Positions 1 to 9,880 are shown, numbered from the stretch's first letter. The stretch is 64,000 bases of DNA from Ignavibacteria bacterium (GCA_016709315.1 JADJMZ010000007.1:124001-188000), one strand, 5' to 3'. The notes: generated by a model not told the origin, from the sequence alone. Numbers and translations are program-made.

Positions 1-1887
1 GTAGTTCTTCCGAACAATGCATTGATGAAAACCGACGATGCAGTCGGAAATCTTGGAATACATGTAACAGCTCTCAACGATGTTACAGTTTACGGACTGA
101 ACAGAATTTCGGCAACTACTGATGCATTTCTTGGATTACCGACATCATTCTTAGGAACTGACTACATTGTATTAGGATATACAAGCAGAAGTGCAAGCTT
201 ATTCTCAGAGTTTGGAATTGTAGCTGCACAGAATGGAACAGTTGTAACTGTCACTCCTACTGCAGTAGTTAACGGAAAGCCAATCGGAGTTCCTTATAAC
301 ATTAATCTGAATCAGGGTGAAACCTACAACGCACACGGTACTTCAGACGGTGACGATCTTACAGGAACTACCATTACTTCAAATAACCCGATAGCAGTAT
401 ATGGCGGACATCAGTGCGGTAATGTACCAAATGATTCTTATGGAGCTTGCGATCACATGGTCGAGCAATTACCTCCTACGAATACATGGGGAAAGAATTT
501 TGTTACATGTCCTCTTGCAACAAGAATCGGCGGCGATACATGGAGATTCCTTGCATCTGACAATAACACAGTAGTAACAATAAACGGAGTTGCACAGGCA
601 CCTATAAATAAAGGACAATTTATTCAGACAATATTAACAACGTCATCAATTATCACTTCAGATAAACCAATACTTGCCGGACAATATTCAAACAGTTCAT
701 CTTTTGACGGAGTAACATCTGATCCATTTATAATGCTTATACCTCCGTACGAACAGTTTTTAGGTAATTATACAGTTACTACACCGGCATCAGGGTTCAG
801 TCAGAATTTTATAAATGTTGTAGCTCCAAATGCAGTTGTCGGAGCATTAACACTTGACGGAGTTCCTGTCCCTGCAATTAATTTTACTCCAATCGGTGCA
901 AGCGGATTTTCAGCAGCAAAACTTCCTGTTGCTTTAGGTTCACATAATCTTGTTTCAACACTTCCTTTCGGATGCTTTATGTATGGATTTGATTCTTATG
1001 ATTCTTACGGATATCCGGGCGGACAGGCATTATCACAGGTTGCAACCGTATCAAGCCTGGATGTAACTCCTGAGATTGCAACTAACATAGTTGGAACACA
1101 ACATTGCGTTGACGGTCTTGTAAAAGATCAGAACGGTATTCCTCTTGCAGGTATCAGAGTTGATTATCTGATCAGCGGAGCAAATCCGGGAGCAGGTTTC
1201 GCATTTACAAATGCAGGCGGTATTGCTCAGTATTGTTATACAGGAACAAATGTCGGATATGACACAATAATAGGATCAACCGGTAGCTTATCAGATACAG
1301 TATTGAAGATATGGCAAAGCGCTTTACCAGTAGAGTTAAGTTCATTTACATCAGTTGTTGACAATAAAGATGTATTACTTAAATGGTCAACAGTAATGGA
1401 ACTCAACAACTCCGGCTTTGACATAGAAAGAACATCAGATCACAATACCTGGACAAAGGTCGGGTATGCAGCAGGAAACGGAACAACGAATGAAATCAGG
1501 AATTATGAATTCAGAGACAGAAATCTTGCTTCAGGATTATATAATTACAGATTGAAACAAATAGACTTCAATGGTAATTTTGAATATTTCAATTTAAGCA
1601 ATGAAGTCGAAATAGGAATTCCGGACAAATTCAGTTTATCTCAGAATTATCCGAATCCGTTCAATCCAAATACAAAGATCGGATTTGAAATACCTAAAGA
1701 AGGCAATGTAACATTGTCAGTATATGATAACGGCGGAAAGCTTGTATCCATATTGGTAAGCGGAAACAAAGCTGCAGGTTATTATACAGTAGATTTCAAT
1801 GCATCAAATCTTTCAAGCGGAGTCTATTTCTACAAGATAGAATACAGCGGACAAAGCAAGGTTATGAAGATGTCAGTTGTAAAGTAG
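1..1887 (+). CDS. IgGFc-binding-domain surface protein with type IX sorting domain (5' end cut by window)
   Basis: The reading frame is open from base 1 and the first residues (VVLPNNALMKTDD) align with an internal part of the two paralogues downstream, so the true start lies left of the window; the ATG at 22 is internal. The visible 628 residues hold most of an IgGFc-binding-type region, an Ig-like segment beginning near IVGTQHCVDGLVKDQNG, a linker starting ALPVELSSF, and an 84-residue C-terminal sorting domain starting FSLSQNYPNPFNP. Known for the family: the sorting domain directs export by the type IX system and surface attachment. The binding partner is unknown. It is the first of three tandem copies and is followed by the shared terminator. 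Confidence 0.85.
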   Translation, partial: VVLPNNALMKTDDAVGNLGIHVTALNDVTVYGLNRISATTDAFLGLPTSFLGTDYIVLGYTSRSASLFSEFGIVAAQNGTVVTVTPTAVVNGKPIGVPYNINLNQGETYNAHGTSDGDDLTGTTITSNNPIAVYGGHQCGNVPNDSYGACDHMVEQLPPTNTWGKNFVTCPLATRIGGDTWRFLASDNNTVVTINGVAQAPINKGQFIQTILTTSSIITSDKPILAGQYSNSSSFDGVTSDPFIMLIPPYEQFLGNYTVTTPASGFSQNFINVVAPNAVVGALTLDGVPVPAINFTPIGASGFSAAKLPVALGSHNLVSTLPFGCFMYGFDSYDSYGYPGGQALSQVATVSSLDVTPEIATNIVGTQHCVDGLVKDQNGIPLAGIRVDYLISGANPGAGFAFTNAGGIAQYCYTGTNVGYDTIIGSTGSLSDTVLKIWQSALPVELSSFTSVVDNKDVLLKWSTVMELNNSGFDIERTSDHNTWTKVGYAAGNGTTNEIRNYEFRDRNLASGLYNYRLKQIDFNGNFEYFNLSNEVEIGIPDKFSLSQNYPNPFNPNTKIGFEIPKEGNVTLSVYDNGGKLVSILVSGNKAAGYYTVDFNASNLSSGVYFYKIEYSGQSKVMKMSVVK

Positions 1888-1916
1888 TAAGTTAAATCTT
1901 TAATGTTTTAAACCAA

Positions 1917-1950
1917 GGCGGACCTGAAGTAGGTTCGCCTTTTTTATTTT
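1917..1950 (+). terminator. Rho-independent terminator after first IgGFc-type gene
   Basis: A 9-bp stem GGCGGACCT / AGGTTCGCC (one G-U pair) with loop GAAGT is followed by a T-run. The same hairpin follows the next two paralogues. Confidence 0.85.
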
Positions 1951-2087
1951 TCAAATTAATTTGTTTTAAATTAATCTTGTGTTAATTAAAAATAAACTTT
2001 CATTTAAAAATGATGTTTCTTAACTTAACATAGTCCCAAAAATTTATTTTTAAGATAAGAAAGAGATTTTCAATAATTTAATATTTT

Positions 2088-2123
2088 ATGAAAAACTCAA
2101 ATTCAAATCAGCATCCGCCTTAG
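2088..2123 (+). other. Possible leader ORF MKNSNSNQHPP
   Basis: This is an 11-codon ATG-to-TAG frame in the 390-bp gap before the second IgGFc-type gene, with an A/G-rich stretch upstream. A related frame, MKNFNSHPP, occupies the equivalent gap at 4590-4619. Shared start, Asn-Ser core and His-Pro-Pro-stop end suggest conservation at the peptide level, but two copies in duplicated upstream regions cannot exclude simple shared ancestry. Nothing else recognisable lies in 1951-2218. Confidence 0.25.
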
Positions 2124-2218
2124 CTTTTTTTACTTCCTCCAGTTTGATTATTATAAACTCTTAGTTTTAAATAAAAAAATTATATAACTCACTTTTTAAT
2201 ATTTCTTCATTTTTGTAA

Positions 2219-2241
2219 TAAACACTTTAATTAAGTGTTTA
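2219..2241 (+). promoter_or_regulatory. Perfect inverted repeat before IgGFc-type gene
   Basis: TAAACACTT and AAGTGTTTA are separated by 5 bases, ending 36 bp before the start codon. This could be an operator or a 5'-UTR hairpin. A GAAAGGA ribosome binding site lies between it and the ATG. Confidence 0.35.
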
Positions 2242-2277
2242 TACAAAAAGAAAAAATTAAACGCGAAAGGATAAAAA

Positions 2278-4410
2278 ATGAAAACCAAATTTACAAAATC
2301 AATAATTATTTTATTGATTGCAGTATCAGGAATGATGAATAATTCCTATGCTGCACAGGACAGCAAAGGAACTGATTTCTGGTTAATGTTTGACGGAAAT
2401 GCCGGATCAAATACAACTTCTTTGTTCATTACTTCAGATGTAAATACTTCCGGGATGGTAGATATTCCGGGTCTGGGATTTTCACAGGCATTCAGTGTTG
2501 TTGCAAATACAGTTACTACTGTAGTGCTTCCAAACAACTGCTCATTCCATACTTCCGATGTTATTGATAACACAGGCATTCATGTTACTTCTTTACAGGA
2601 AGTAACAGTTTACGGATTTAACAGGGCATCAGCAACAACAGATGCTTATCTTGCACTTCCAACAGACATTCTTGGAACTGATTATTATGTATTGACTTAC
2701 AAAAATTCCGGTATAGTTGCAGGAAGTCAGTTCGGTATAGTCGGAACAGTAAACGGAACTACAGTTACAATTACGCCTTCTGCAACGACACACGGACATA
2801 CGGCAGGCATAGCTTATAACATCACACTGAATCAGGGAGAAACTTATGAGTTAAGAGCTGATGATGATAATTTTATTGATATGACCGGAAGTCATATTAC
2901 TTCAACTCAGCCGGTAGGAGTTATGGGTTCACATTATTGTGCAAACATTCCGGGCGGAGTAACATACTGTGACCACATTTGTGAAATGATACCTCCGTCT
3001 TCAGCATGGGGTAAGAATTTTGTAACGGTTCCTCTTGAAACAAGATTAAATGGTGATACCTGGAGAATAATGGCATCACAGGCAAATACAACAGTAACAA
3101 TAAACGCAATTGTACAACCAGTATTAGCCAGCCCGGGAGATTACATTGAAATAAATTTAGCAATACAATCAATTATTACTTCAGATAAAGCTGTACTGGT
3201 AGCTCAATATTCAAACGGAAGTTCATGGGACGGCGTAACATCAGATCCTTTTATGATGCTGATACCTCCATATGAACAGTTCCTTGCTAATTATACAGTA
3301 TCAACAGCTGATATAAATTTACCGATAAACTATATTAATATCGCTGTACCAAATGCCGTAGTAGGTTCATTGACACTTGACGGAGTACCTGTTCCGGTAG
3401 TTAATTACACACCAATCGGAGCAAGCGGATTCTCAGGTGCGAAGTTAAGTGTTGGACTTGGTTCACATACACTATCGGCTACTCTTCCATTCGGTCTTTT
3501 TGATTATGGATTCGGCAGTTTTGATTCATACGGATATCCGGGCGGACAGGCATTATCACAGGTTGCTATTGTTTCGAGTCTTGACGTAACACCAGAGATC
3601 GCAACAAATATAGTCGGAACACAGCACTGCGTTGACGGTCTTGTAAAAGATCAGAATGGTATTCCTCTTGCAGGTATCAGAGTTGATTATCTTATCAGCG
3701 GAGCAAATCCCGGTGCAGGTTTCGCATTCACAAATGCAGCCGGTATTGCTCAGTATTGTTATACAGGAACAAATGTCGGATATGACACAATTATCGGATC
3801 GTCAGGAAGTCTTTCTGATACAGTATTAAAGATATGGCAAAGCGCTTTACCAGTAGAGTTAAGTTCATTTACATCAGTTGTTGACAATAAAGATGTATTA
3901 CTTAAATGGTCAACAGTCATGGAACTCAACAACTCCGGCTTTGACATAGAAAGAACATCAGATCACAATACCTGGACAAAGGTCGGATATGCAGCAGGAA
4001 ACGGAACAACGAATGAAATCAGGAATTATGAATTCAGAGACAGAAATCTTGCTTCAGGATTATATAATTACAGATTGAAACAAATAGACTTCAATGGTAA
4101 TTTTGAATATTTCAATTTAAGCAATGAAGTCGAAATAGGAATTCCGGACAAATTCAGTTTATCACAGAATTATCCGAATCCGTTCAATCCAAATACAAAG
4201 ATCGGATTTGAAATACCTAAAGAAGGCAATGTTACATTGTCAGTATATGATAACGGCGGAAAGCTTGTATCCACATTAGTAAGCGGAAACAAAGCTGCAG
4301 GTTATTATACAGTAGATTTCAATGCATCAAATCTTTCAAGCGGAGTCTATTTCTACAAGATCGTTTACAGCGGACAAAGCAAGGTTATGAAGATGTCAGT
4401 AGTAAAATAG
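2278..4410 (+). CDS. IgGFc-binding-domain surface protein with type IX sorting domain (paralogue 2)
   Basis: The 710-residue protein starts with a Sec signal peptide (MKTKFTKSIIILLIAVSG, cleavage probably after SYA near residue 25). The mature start GTDFWLMF opens an IgGFc-binding-type region of about 400 residues, followed by an Ig-like segment (IVGTQHCVDGLVKDQNG), an ALPVELSSF linker domain and an 84-residue sorting domain ending KVMKMSVVK. GAAAGGA nine bases before the ATG fixes the start. The 3' third is nearly identical in DNA to both neighbours, while the 5' half has diverged. The family reading is structural; the ligand is not known. Export presumably uses type IX machinery encoded elsewhere. 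Confidence 0.88.
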   Translation: MKTKFTKSIIILLIAVSGMMNNSYAAQDSKGTDFWLMFDGNAGSNTTSLFITSDVNTSGMVDIPGLGFSQAFSVVANTVTTVVLPNNCSFHTSDVIDNTGIHVTSLQEVTVYGFNRASATTDAYLALPTDILGTDYYVLTYKNSGIVAGSQFGIVGTVNGTTVTITPSATTHGHTAGIAYNITLNQGETYELRADDDNFIDMTGSHITSTQPVGVMGSHYCANIPGGVTYCDHICEMIPPSSAWGKNFVTVPLETRLNGDTWRIMASQANTTVTINAIVQPVLASPGDYIEINLAIQSIITSDKAVLVAQYSNGSSWDGVTSDPFMMLIPPYEQFLANYTVSTADINLPINYINIAVPNAVVGSLTLDGVPVPVVNYTPIGASGFSGAKLSVGLGSHTLSATLPFGLFDYGFGSFDSYGYPGGQALSQVAIVSSLDVTPEIATNIVGTQHCVDGLVKDQNGIPLAGIRVDYLISGANPGAGFAFTNAAGIAQYCYTGTNVGYDTIIGSSGSLSDTVLKIWQSALPVELSSFTSVVDNKDVLLKWSTVMELNNSGFDIERTSDHNTWTKVGYAAGNGTTNEIRNYEFRDRNLASGLYNYRLKQIDFNGNFEYFNLSNEVEIGIPDKFSLSQNYPNPFNPNTKIGFEIPKEGNVTLSVYDNGGKLVSTLVSGNKAAGYYTVDFNASNLSSGVYFYKIVYSGQSKVMKMSVVK

Positions 4411-4439
4411 TAAGTTAAATATTTAATGTTTTAAACCAA

Positions 4440-4470
4440 GGCGGACCTGAAGAAGGTTCGCCTTTTTTTT
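4440..4470 (+). terminator. Rho-independent terminator after second IgGFc-type gene
   Basis: Same GGCGGACCT / AGGTTCGCC stem, here with loop GAAGA and eight T. Confidence 0.85.
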
Positions 4471-4589
4471 AAAAAAGTTAATCATACTATAGGATTATGC
4501 TTTCTTTTATAAATATTGTTAATTAGTTTGCACTAAATTCAACCATTATTATTTTTTCAAACAGAAAGGAACAAAATTAATTTTCTATT

Positions 4590-4619
4590 ATGAAAAATTT
4601 CAATTCTCATCCTCCATAG
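4590..4619 (+). other. Possible leader ORF MKNFNSHPP
   Basis: This 9-codon frame lies 167 bp before the third IgGFc-type gene and resembles MKNSNSNQHPP at 2088. AGAAAGGA precedes it. The remaining part of this 376-bp gap is AT-rich and otherwise unremarkable. Confidence 0.25.
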
Positions 4620-4786
4620 CATTTTCTTAATCAATTTAGATTTGTAAAAAATTGTGATAAATAATTTTAAAATTGAGTAATCATACTCATTTTCAATTAT
4701 TATTAAATTATATATTTTTATAAACTTGTTCTGTAATTAAAAATTAATATTCTATTTTTATAAATTAAACCAAAAGGAAAGAAAAA

Positions 4787-6922
4787 ATGAAAACAAAACT
4801 TACAAAAGCAATATTGATCTTAATGCTTGCAGTATTCGGATCAATGAACAGTTCTCATGCTGCATTAGACAGCAAAGGAACTGATTTCTGGTTAATGTTC
4901 AACACTAATTTTAACGGAGGAGCCACACTTTCCCTGTTTATTACTTCTGATGTTAACACTTCCGGAACAGTCGCAATACCCGGACTGGGATTTTCAACAC
5001 CTTTTACAGTAACAGCTAATACAGTTACAACTGTCAGTATTCCTACCGGCGCTGCTGTTCATACAAGTGACGTGATAGACAATAAAGGCATTCATGTAAC
5101 ATCATTACAGGAAGTTACTGTATATGGACTGAACAGAATAACAGCTACAACCGATGCTTTTCTCGGATTACCTGTTGACATACTCGGAACAGATTATGTA
5201 ATATTAACATACAAAAACGTAAATATTGTTAATGGATCTGGATTCGGAATAGTAGGTACAGTTAACGGAACTACAGTTACAATAACACCGACACAAACAA
5301 CCGGACCAAGAATTGCCAATGTTCCATATAACATTACTCTTAATCAGGGCGAAACTTATGAATTGTTAAACAGTAATAGTTCTCCTGCAGATCTTACCGG
5401 AACAAAAATAACATCTGATCAGCCAATCGGTGTAACCGGAGCTCATCGATGCGCTAATATTCCTAACGGAGGAGTATTTGCATGCGATCACATTTGCGAA
5501 ATGCTTCCGCCGACTTCAGCATGGGGAAAGAATTTCGTTACAGTTCCTCTGAAGACAAGATTAAACGGAGATACATGGAGATTAATGGCTTCACAAAACT
5601 CCACTACAATTACAATCAATGGTGTTCCTCAGGCAGCAATAAACTCAGGTCAGTACGTTGAACAGATATTAACAACACAATCAGTTATCTCTTCAGATAA
5701 GCCGATTCTTGTTGCTCAATATTCTAACGGAACAACTTTTGACGGAGTAACCTCTGATCCGTTTATGATGCTTGTTCCTCCTTTTGAACAATTTCTTGCA
5801 AACTACACTGTAACAACTCCGGCATCAGGATTCAGCGGAAACTACATAAACGTAGTAGCTCCGAATGCAGTTGTTGGAACTTTAACACTTGACGGCGTAC
5901 CTGTTTCTGTAGTTAATTTCACTCCAATAGGAGCAAGCGGATTCTCAGGAGCTCAGCTTACAGTAGCATTAGGATCACATACAGTAGCAGCAACTCTTCC
6001 TTTCGGATTATTTGATTATGGATTTGATAATGCAGATTCTTATGGATATCCGGGCGGACAGGCGTTATCACAGATCGCTATAGTTTCAAGTCTTGACGTA
6101 ACACCTGAAATTGCAACAAACATAGTCGGAACTCAGCATTGTATTGACGGACTTGTAAAAGATCAGAATGGTATTCCTCTTGCAGGTATCAGAGTTGATT
6201 ATCTTATCAGCGGAGCAAATCCCGGCGCAGGTTTCGCATTTACAAACAACAGCGGAATTGCACAGTATTGTTATACAGGAACAAATGTCGGATATGACAC
6301 AATTATCGGATCATCAGGTAGTTTATCAGATACAGTATTAAAAATATGGCAAAGCGCTTTACCTGTTGAGTTAAGTTCATTTACATCAGTTGTCGATAAT
6401 AAAGATGTATTACTTAAATGGTCAACAGTAATGGAACTCAACAACTCCGGCTTTGACATAGAAAGAACATCAGATAACAATACATGGACAAAGGTCGGAT
6501 ATGCAGCCGGAAACGGTACAACAAATGAAGTCAGAAATTACGAATTCAGAGACAGAAATCTAAATTCAGGAACATACAATTACAGATTAAAACAAGTTGA
6601 CTTCAACGGTAATTTTGAATACTTCAATTTAAGTAATGAAGTAATAATAGGCGCTCCAAACGGATTTAGTCTTTCACAAAATTATCCGAATCCTTTCAAC
6701 CCCGCAACAAAGATCGGATTTGCAATTCCAAAAGAAGGTAATGTAGCGTTAACAGTTTATGATAACAGCGGTAAGCTTGTTTCCACATTAGTAAGCGGAT
6801 TCAAAACTGCAGGTTATTACACAGTTGATTTCAATGCTTCAAATCTTTCAAGCGGAATTTATTTCTACAAGATCGTTTACAGCGGACAAAGCAAGGTTAT
6901 GAAAATGTCAGTTGTAAAATAG
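4787..6922 (+). CDS. IgGFc-binding-domain surface protein with type IX sorting domain (paralogue 3)
   Basis: The 711-residue protein has the same plan as its two upstream neighbours: signal peptide (MKTKLTKAILILMLAVFG, mature end near residue 25), IgGFc-binding-type region opening GTDFWLMFN, Ig-like segment, ALPVELSSF linker and sorting domain (FSLSQNYPNPFNPATKIGF). AAAGGAAAG lies just before the ATG. It differs from paralogue 2 mostly in the first 430 residues, suggesting variation in the exposed part over a constant anchor. The tandem arrangement with individual terminators implies separate transcription units. Confidence 0.88.
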   Translation: MKTKLTKAILILMLAVFGSMNSSHAALDSKGTDFWLMFNTNFNGGATLSLFITSDVNTSGTVAIPGLGFSTPFTVTANTVTTVSIPTGAAVHTSDVIDNKGIHVTSLQEVTVYGLNRITATTDAFLGLPVDILGTDYVILTYKNVNIVNGSGFGIVGTVNGTTVTITPTQTTGPRIANVPYNITLNQGETYELLNSNSSPADLTGTKITSDQPIGVTGAHRCANIPNGGVFACDHICEMLPPTSAWGKNFVTVPLKTRLNGDTWRLMASQNSTTITINGVPQAAINSGQYVEQILTTQSVISSDKPILVAQYSNGTTFDGVTSDPFMMLVPPFEQFLANYTVTTPASGFSGNYINVVAPNAVVGTLTLDGVPVSVVNFTPIGASGFSGAQLTVALGSHTVAATLPFGLFDYGFDNADSYGYPGGQALSQIAIVSSLDVTPEIATNIVGTQHCIDGLVKDQNGIPLAGIRVDYLISGANPGAGFAFTNNSGIAQYCYTGTNVGYDTIIGSSGSLSDTVLKIWQSALPVELSSFTSVVDNKDVLLKWSTVMELNNSGFDIERTSDNNTWTKVGYAAGNGTTNEVRNYEFRDRNLNSGTYNYRLKQVDFNGNFEYFNLSNEVIIGAPNGFSLSQNYPNPFNPATKIGFAIPKEGNVALTVYDNSGKLVSTLVSGFKTAGYYTVDFNASNLSSGIYFYKIVYSGQSKVMKMSVVK

Positions 6923-6953
6923 TAAGTTAAATATATTTAATGTTTTAAACCAA

Positions 6954-6983
6954 GGCGGACCTGAAGAAGGTTCGCCTTTTTTT
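6954..6983 (+). terminator. Rho-independent terminator after third IgGFc-type gene
   Basis: Third copy of the GGCGGACCT / AGGTTCGCC hairpin with a T-run. It abuts the stop codon of the convergent gene at 6982. Confidence 0.85.
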
Positions 6984-7437
6984 ATTCCTTCCCTACATCT
7001 GAAATTATCCCGTTCAGATTATCAATGAATATTGTTATACGTTGCTTGATCAGAGTAATTTCAAATTCATCATTAATGACAAAATCAGGTTTGAGGTTCT
7101 TACTTTTCAGATCAGCAAAATCCTTAATATCATCATTTAATATCTCAAGAAATTCGTTTTTAAGTATCAAAGAAACATCCCAGTTCGGCATGGTTTTTAT
7201 TTTTTCAATATCGTTTCGAATGTTAATGAATTTTTCCTCATAAACAGCGATATCTTTATAATAATACAATGAGGCTGATAACTCTTTAGTAAGCGCAGCA
7301 TGATTACTTAATCCATAAAGAAATTCAAATTTCCTTCGCTGTTCACCCTGGCTTATCTTATTACAATTAATCATAGTTAAACAAATGCAAGTTATATAAA
7401 TTAAAAGACTTAAGTGCTTTAATTTAAAATTTTTCAT
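6982..7437 (-). CDS. Small putative lipoprotein, function unknown
   Basis: The 151-residue protein has a basic start, a hydrophobic stretch (LSLLIYITCICLTM) and a possible lipobox cysteine in MINCNK near residue 26, so a lipoprotein is likely. The remainder is charged and probably helical, with no recognised domain. Its start overlaps the end of tsaD by 14 bases, so the two are probably cotranscribed and translationally coupled. Nothing in the sequence links its role to tRNA modification. Confidence 0.65.
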   Translation of the reverse strand: MKNFKLKHLSLLIYITCICLTMINCNKISQGEQRRKFEFLYGLSNHAALTKELSASLYYYKDIAVYEEKFINIRNDIEKIKTMPNWDVSLILKNEFLEILNDDIKDFADLKSKNLKPDFVINDEFEITLIKQRITIFIDNLNGIISDVGKE

Positions 7438-8449
7438 AGTCTACTTTAGCTTTTGCGTTAATAAGTAATGATTCATTCAGGAAATAGTTTTTATCACCGG
7501 AAAATTTATATTTATAGTATCCGACAAGTCCGATCATTGCGGCATTGTCAGTAGAATATTTCTTTTCCGGAAAACTTATGCTGTATCCTGAATCTTTAAG
7601 AAAATTAAACTTATGCTGAAGATATTTATTGGATGAAACACCGCCTGATACTTTAATATTTCTGATATTGTATTTTTCAGCTGCTGAAAGAGTTTTATTG
7701 AAAAGAGAACTGACTGCTGCATTTTGAAAAGAGGCGCAGATATTATTTAAAAGCTCATCATTTTTAACATTCGCGAAATCAATCTTTTTAAGAAAATATA
7801 ATACTGAAGTTTTTAATCCTGAAAAAGAAAAATCAAATTCGCTGCCTTTAACATGAGCTAAAGGGAATTTATGGTAATCTTTGTTTCCGTTAACAGCATG
7901 CTTTTCAATTTCAGGACCGCCGGGATAATTAAGTCCGAGAAGTTTTGCTACTTTGTCAAACGCTTCGCCTGCGGCATCGTCAACAGTTTTCCCAAGCACT
8001 TTATGCTTAAAAAAATCTTCAGCCAGTACCAACAAAGTATGACCTCCGGATACTATCAGTGAGATAAACGGAAACTCTGTCTTGTCCTTGTTTAAAAAAT
8101 TCGAATAAAGATGAGCATGAATATGGTTAACAGGTACAAAAGGAATATTAAGACTCATAGAAAGTGATTTTCCAAAATTCAGACCTGTTAGCAAAGCTCC
8201 TATGAGTCCGGGCTCAGATGTAGCGGAGATCAGTTTAATATCCTTTAACTCTTTGCCGGATTCAGATAACGCGAGTTCTGTTATTTCAATAATTTTATTA
8301 AGATGCTCTCTCGAAGCTATTTCAGGTACTACACCTCCGAATTTAACATGAGATATCTGTGATGAAATTATATTTGAAATTACTTTATCATTATCAAGAA
8401 CAGCAACGGATGTTTCATCGCACGAAGTTTCTATGGAAAGTGATAGCAT
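7424..8449 (-). CDS. tsaD: tRNA N6-adenosine threonylcarbamoyltransferase TsaD
   Basis: The 341-residue length is normal for TsaD/Kae1. The start MLSLSIETSCDETSVAVLD is the diagnostic N-terminus. The metal-binding HIHAH motif (VNHIHAHLYS) and the ASKHA-type glycine-rich segments (VSGGHTLL, VSGGVSSNKYL) are present, and the family DDAAGEAFDKVAKLLGL segment is intact. The enzyme transfers the threonylcarbamoyl group to A37 of ANN-reading tRNAs in the cytoplasm together with TsaB and TsaE, which are not in this window. Confidence 0.97.
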   Translation of the reverse strand: MLSLSIETSCDETSVAVLDNDKVISNIISSQISHVKFGGVVPEIASREHLNKIIEITELALSESGKELKDIKLISATSEPGLIGALLTGLNFGKSLSMSLNIPFVPVNHIHAHLYSNFLNKDKTEFPFISLIVSGGHTLLVLAEDFFKHKVLGKTVDDAAGEAFDKVAKLLGLNYPGGPEIEKHAVNGNKDYHKFPLAHVKGSEFDFSFSGLKTSVLYFLKKIDFANVKNDELLNNICASFQNAAVSSLFNKTLSAAEKYNIRNIKVSGGVSSNKYLQHKFNFLKDSGYSISFPEKKYSTDNAAMIGLVGYYKYKFSGDKNYFLNESLLINAKAKVDYEKF

Positions 8450-8548
8450 TTAAACTTTTTTAATTAATTTTGTATTGTACTGAAATATAATCCATCAACT
8501 CTTTTCTAATATATTGATTAATCGCATTAATAAATTTAAATTGAACGC

Positions 8549-9826
8549 GTGAATAATAACAGAATAAAAATTTTATTAATACTCTTAATTTCATTCCTTT
8601 ATACAGGAATTTCTTTCCCGCAGGTAAAGCTTCTTGTTCCTATGGAACCCAATCAGACAAATCATCTTAAAGCTTACGGAATCGCTTACAGACATCTTCT
8701 TGCATCAAAGGAGTTGGACTGGCTTCTTAATTACAGGGGCGGAGCGTTTATGTTTAATTATTCTTCAGCGATTGAAGATGAATGCAAAGCTAAAGGAGTT
8801 TCTTATGAACTTAAAAACGGAACACAGACTGCTCAGATTTATGCTGAAGTTAAAGATGAAAAAAATAATACGGATGTTGTTCGTCTTGAAAAAGTTGCGA
8901 AAGTGGCTGTGTATGTCCCGCCAAATGCTCTGCCGTGGGATGACGCTGTTCAGCTTGTTCTCGAATACGCTGAAATTCCTTATGACAAGCTCTGGGACGA
9001 GGATGTTCTGACAGGTAAGCTGAAAGGTTACGACTGGGTTCATCTTCATCATGAGGACTTTACAGGACAGTTCGGGAAGTTTTTTTCTGCTTACGCAACA
9101 GCCCCGTGGTATATTGAACAGAAATCTATTAACGAGCAGACAGCTGCAAAGCTCGGATATTCAAAAGTTTCCAAACTCAAACTTGCGGTGGTAAAAAAAC
9201 TTAAAGAATATATTTCCAACGGCGGTTTTCTTTTTACAATGTGCTCTGCAACTGATACTTATGATATTGCGCTTGCATCACAATCCACGGATATCTGCGA
9301 AACAATGTTTGACGGTGATCCTTCTGATCCGGATGCAAACAGCAAACTTGATTTTTCTGAATGCATAGCTTTTGATAATTTCAGCGTGGATTTGAATCCA
9401 TACGTTTATGAATATTCAAACATAGATGTTACGAATGAAATAGTAGCGCTGGGACAGTACGGAGATAATTTCAAACTTGTTGAGTTTTCTGCAAAGTTTG
9501 ATCCCGTCCCGTCAATGCTGACTCAGGATCATACTACACTTATAAGCGGATTCATGGGACAGACTACAGCTTTTAAAAAGCAGTTTCTTAAAAAGAATGT
9601 TACGATCCTCGCTATGAATGAAGGAACAGATTATGTAAAATATATTCACGGAAATTACGGAAAGGGAACATTCACTTTTTACGGAGGCCATGATCCTGAA
9701 GATTATCAGCATGCTGTCGGCGATCCGAAAACCGAACTTTCATTGTATCCTCACTCGCCCGGATACAGACTGATTCTGAATAATGTTTTATTTCCCGCCG
9801 CTAAGAAGAAAAAACTTAAAACCTGA
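8549..9826 (+). CDS. Conserved secreted protein of the Bacteroidota family often labelled asparagine synthetase B
   Basis: The 425-residue protein starts at a GTG and has a signal peptide (IKILLILLISFLYTGISFPQ). The stretch KLLVPMEPNQTNHLKAYGIAY followed by LDWLLNYRGGAF is typical of a Bacteroidota family that databases often call asparagine synthetase B; I see none of the glutaminase or synthetase motifs, so that name should not be taken as function. A glycine-rich GNYGKGTFTFYGGHDPEDYQH segment near the end recalls ThuA/amidotransferase-like folds. It is probably periplasmic or surface-located. No operon partner is evident. Confidence 0.7.
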   Translation: MNNNRIKILLILLISFLYTGISFPQVKLLVPMEPNQTNHLKAYGIAYRHLLASKELDWLLNYRGGAFMFNYSSAIEDECKAKGVSYELKNGTQTAQIYAEVKDEKNNTDVVRLEKVAKVAVYVPPNALPWDDAVQLVLEYAEIPYDKLWDEDVLTGKLKGYDWVHLHHEDFTGQFGKFFSAYATAPWYIEQKSINEQTAAKLGYSKVSKLKLAVVKKLKEYISNGGFLFTMCSATDTYDIALASQSTDICETMFDGDPSDPDANSKLDFSECIAFDNFSVDLNPYVYEYSNIDVTNEIVALGQYGDNFKLVEFSAKFDPVPSMLTQDHTTLISGFMGQTTAFKKQFLKKNVTILAMNEGTDYVKYIHGNYGKGTFTFYGGHDPEDYQHAVGDPKTELSLYPHSPGYRLILNNVLFPAAKKKKLKT

Positions 9827-9880
9827 TTATATGTAAGATCAGACAGATGAATATTTTTTTAAATTATAATTGTAATAAGT

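Noticed and set aside
1236..1424. Antisense frame repeated in all three IgGFc-type genes (also 3759-3947, 6271-6480)
   Set aside because: It is the mirror of a highly conserved coding stretch; conservation is explained by the sense gene.
8549..9826. Asparagine synthetase B as a function
   Set aside because: The family is often given this name, but no glutaminase cysteine or ATP-pyrophosphatase motif is visible and the protein is exported.
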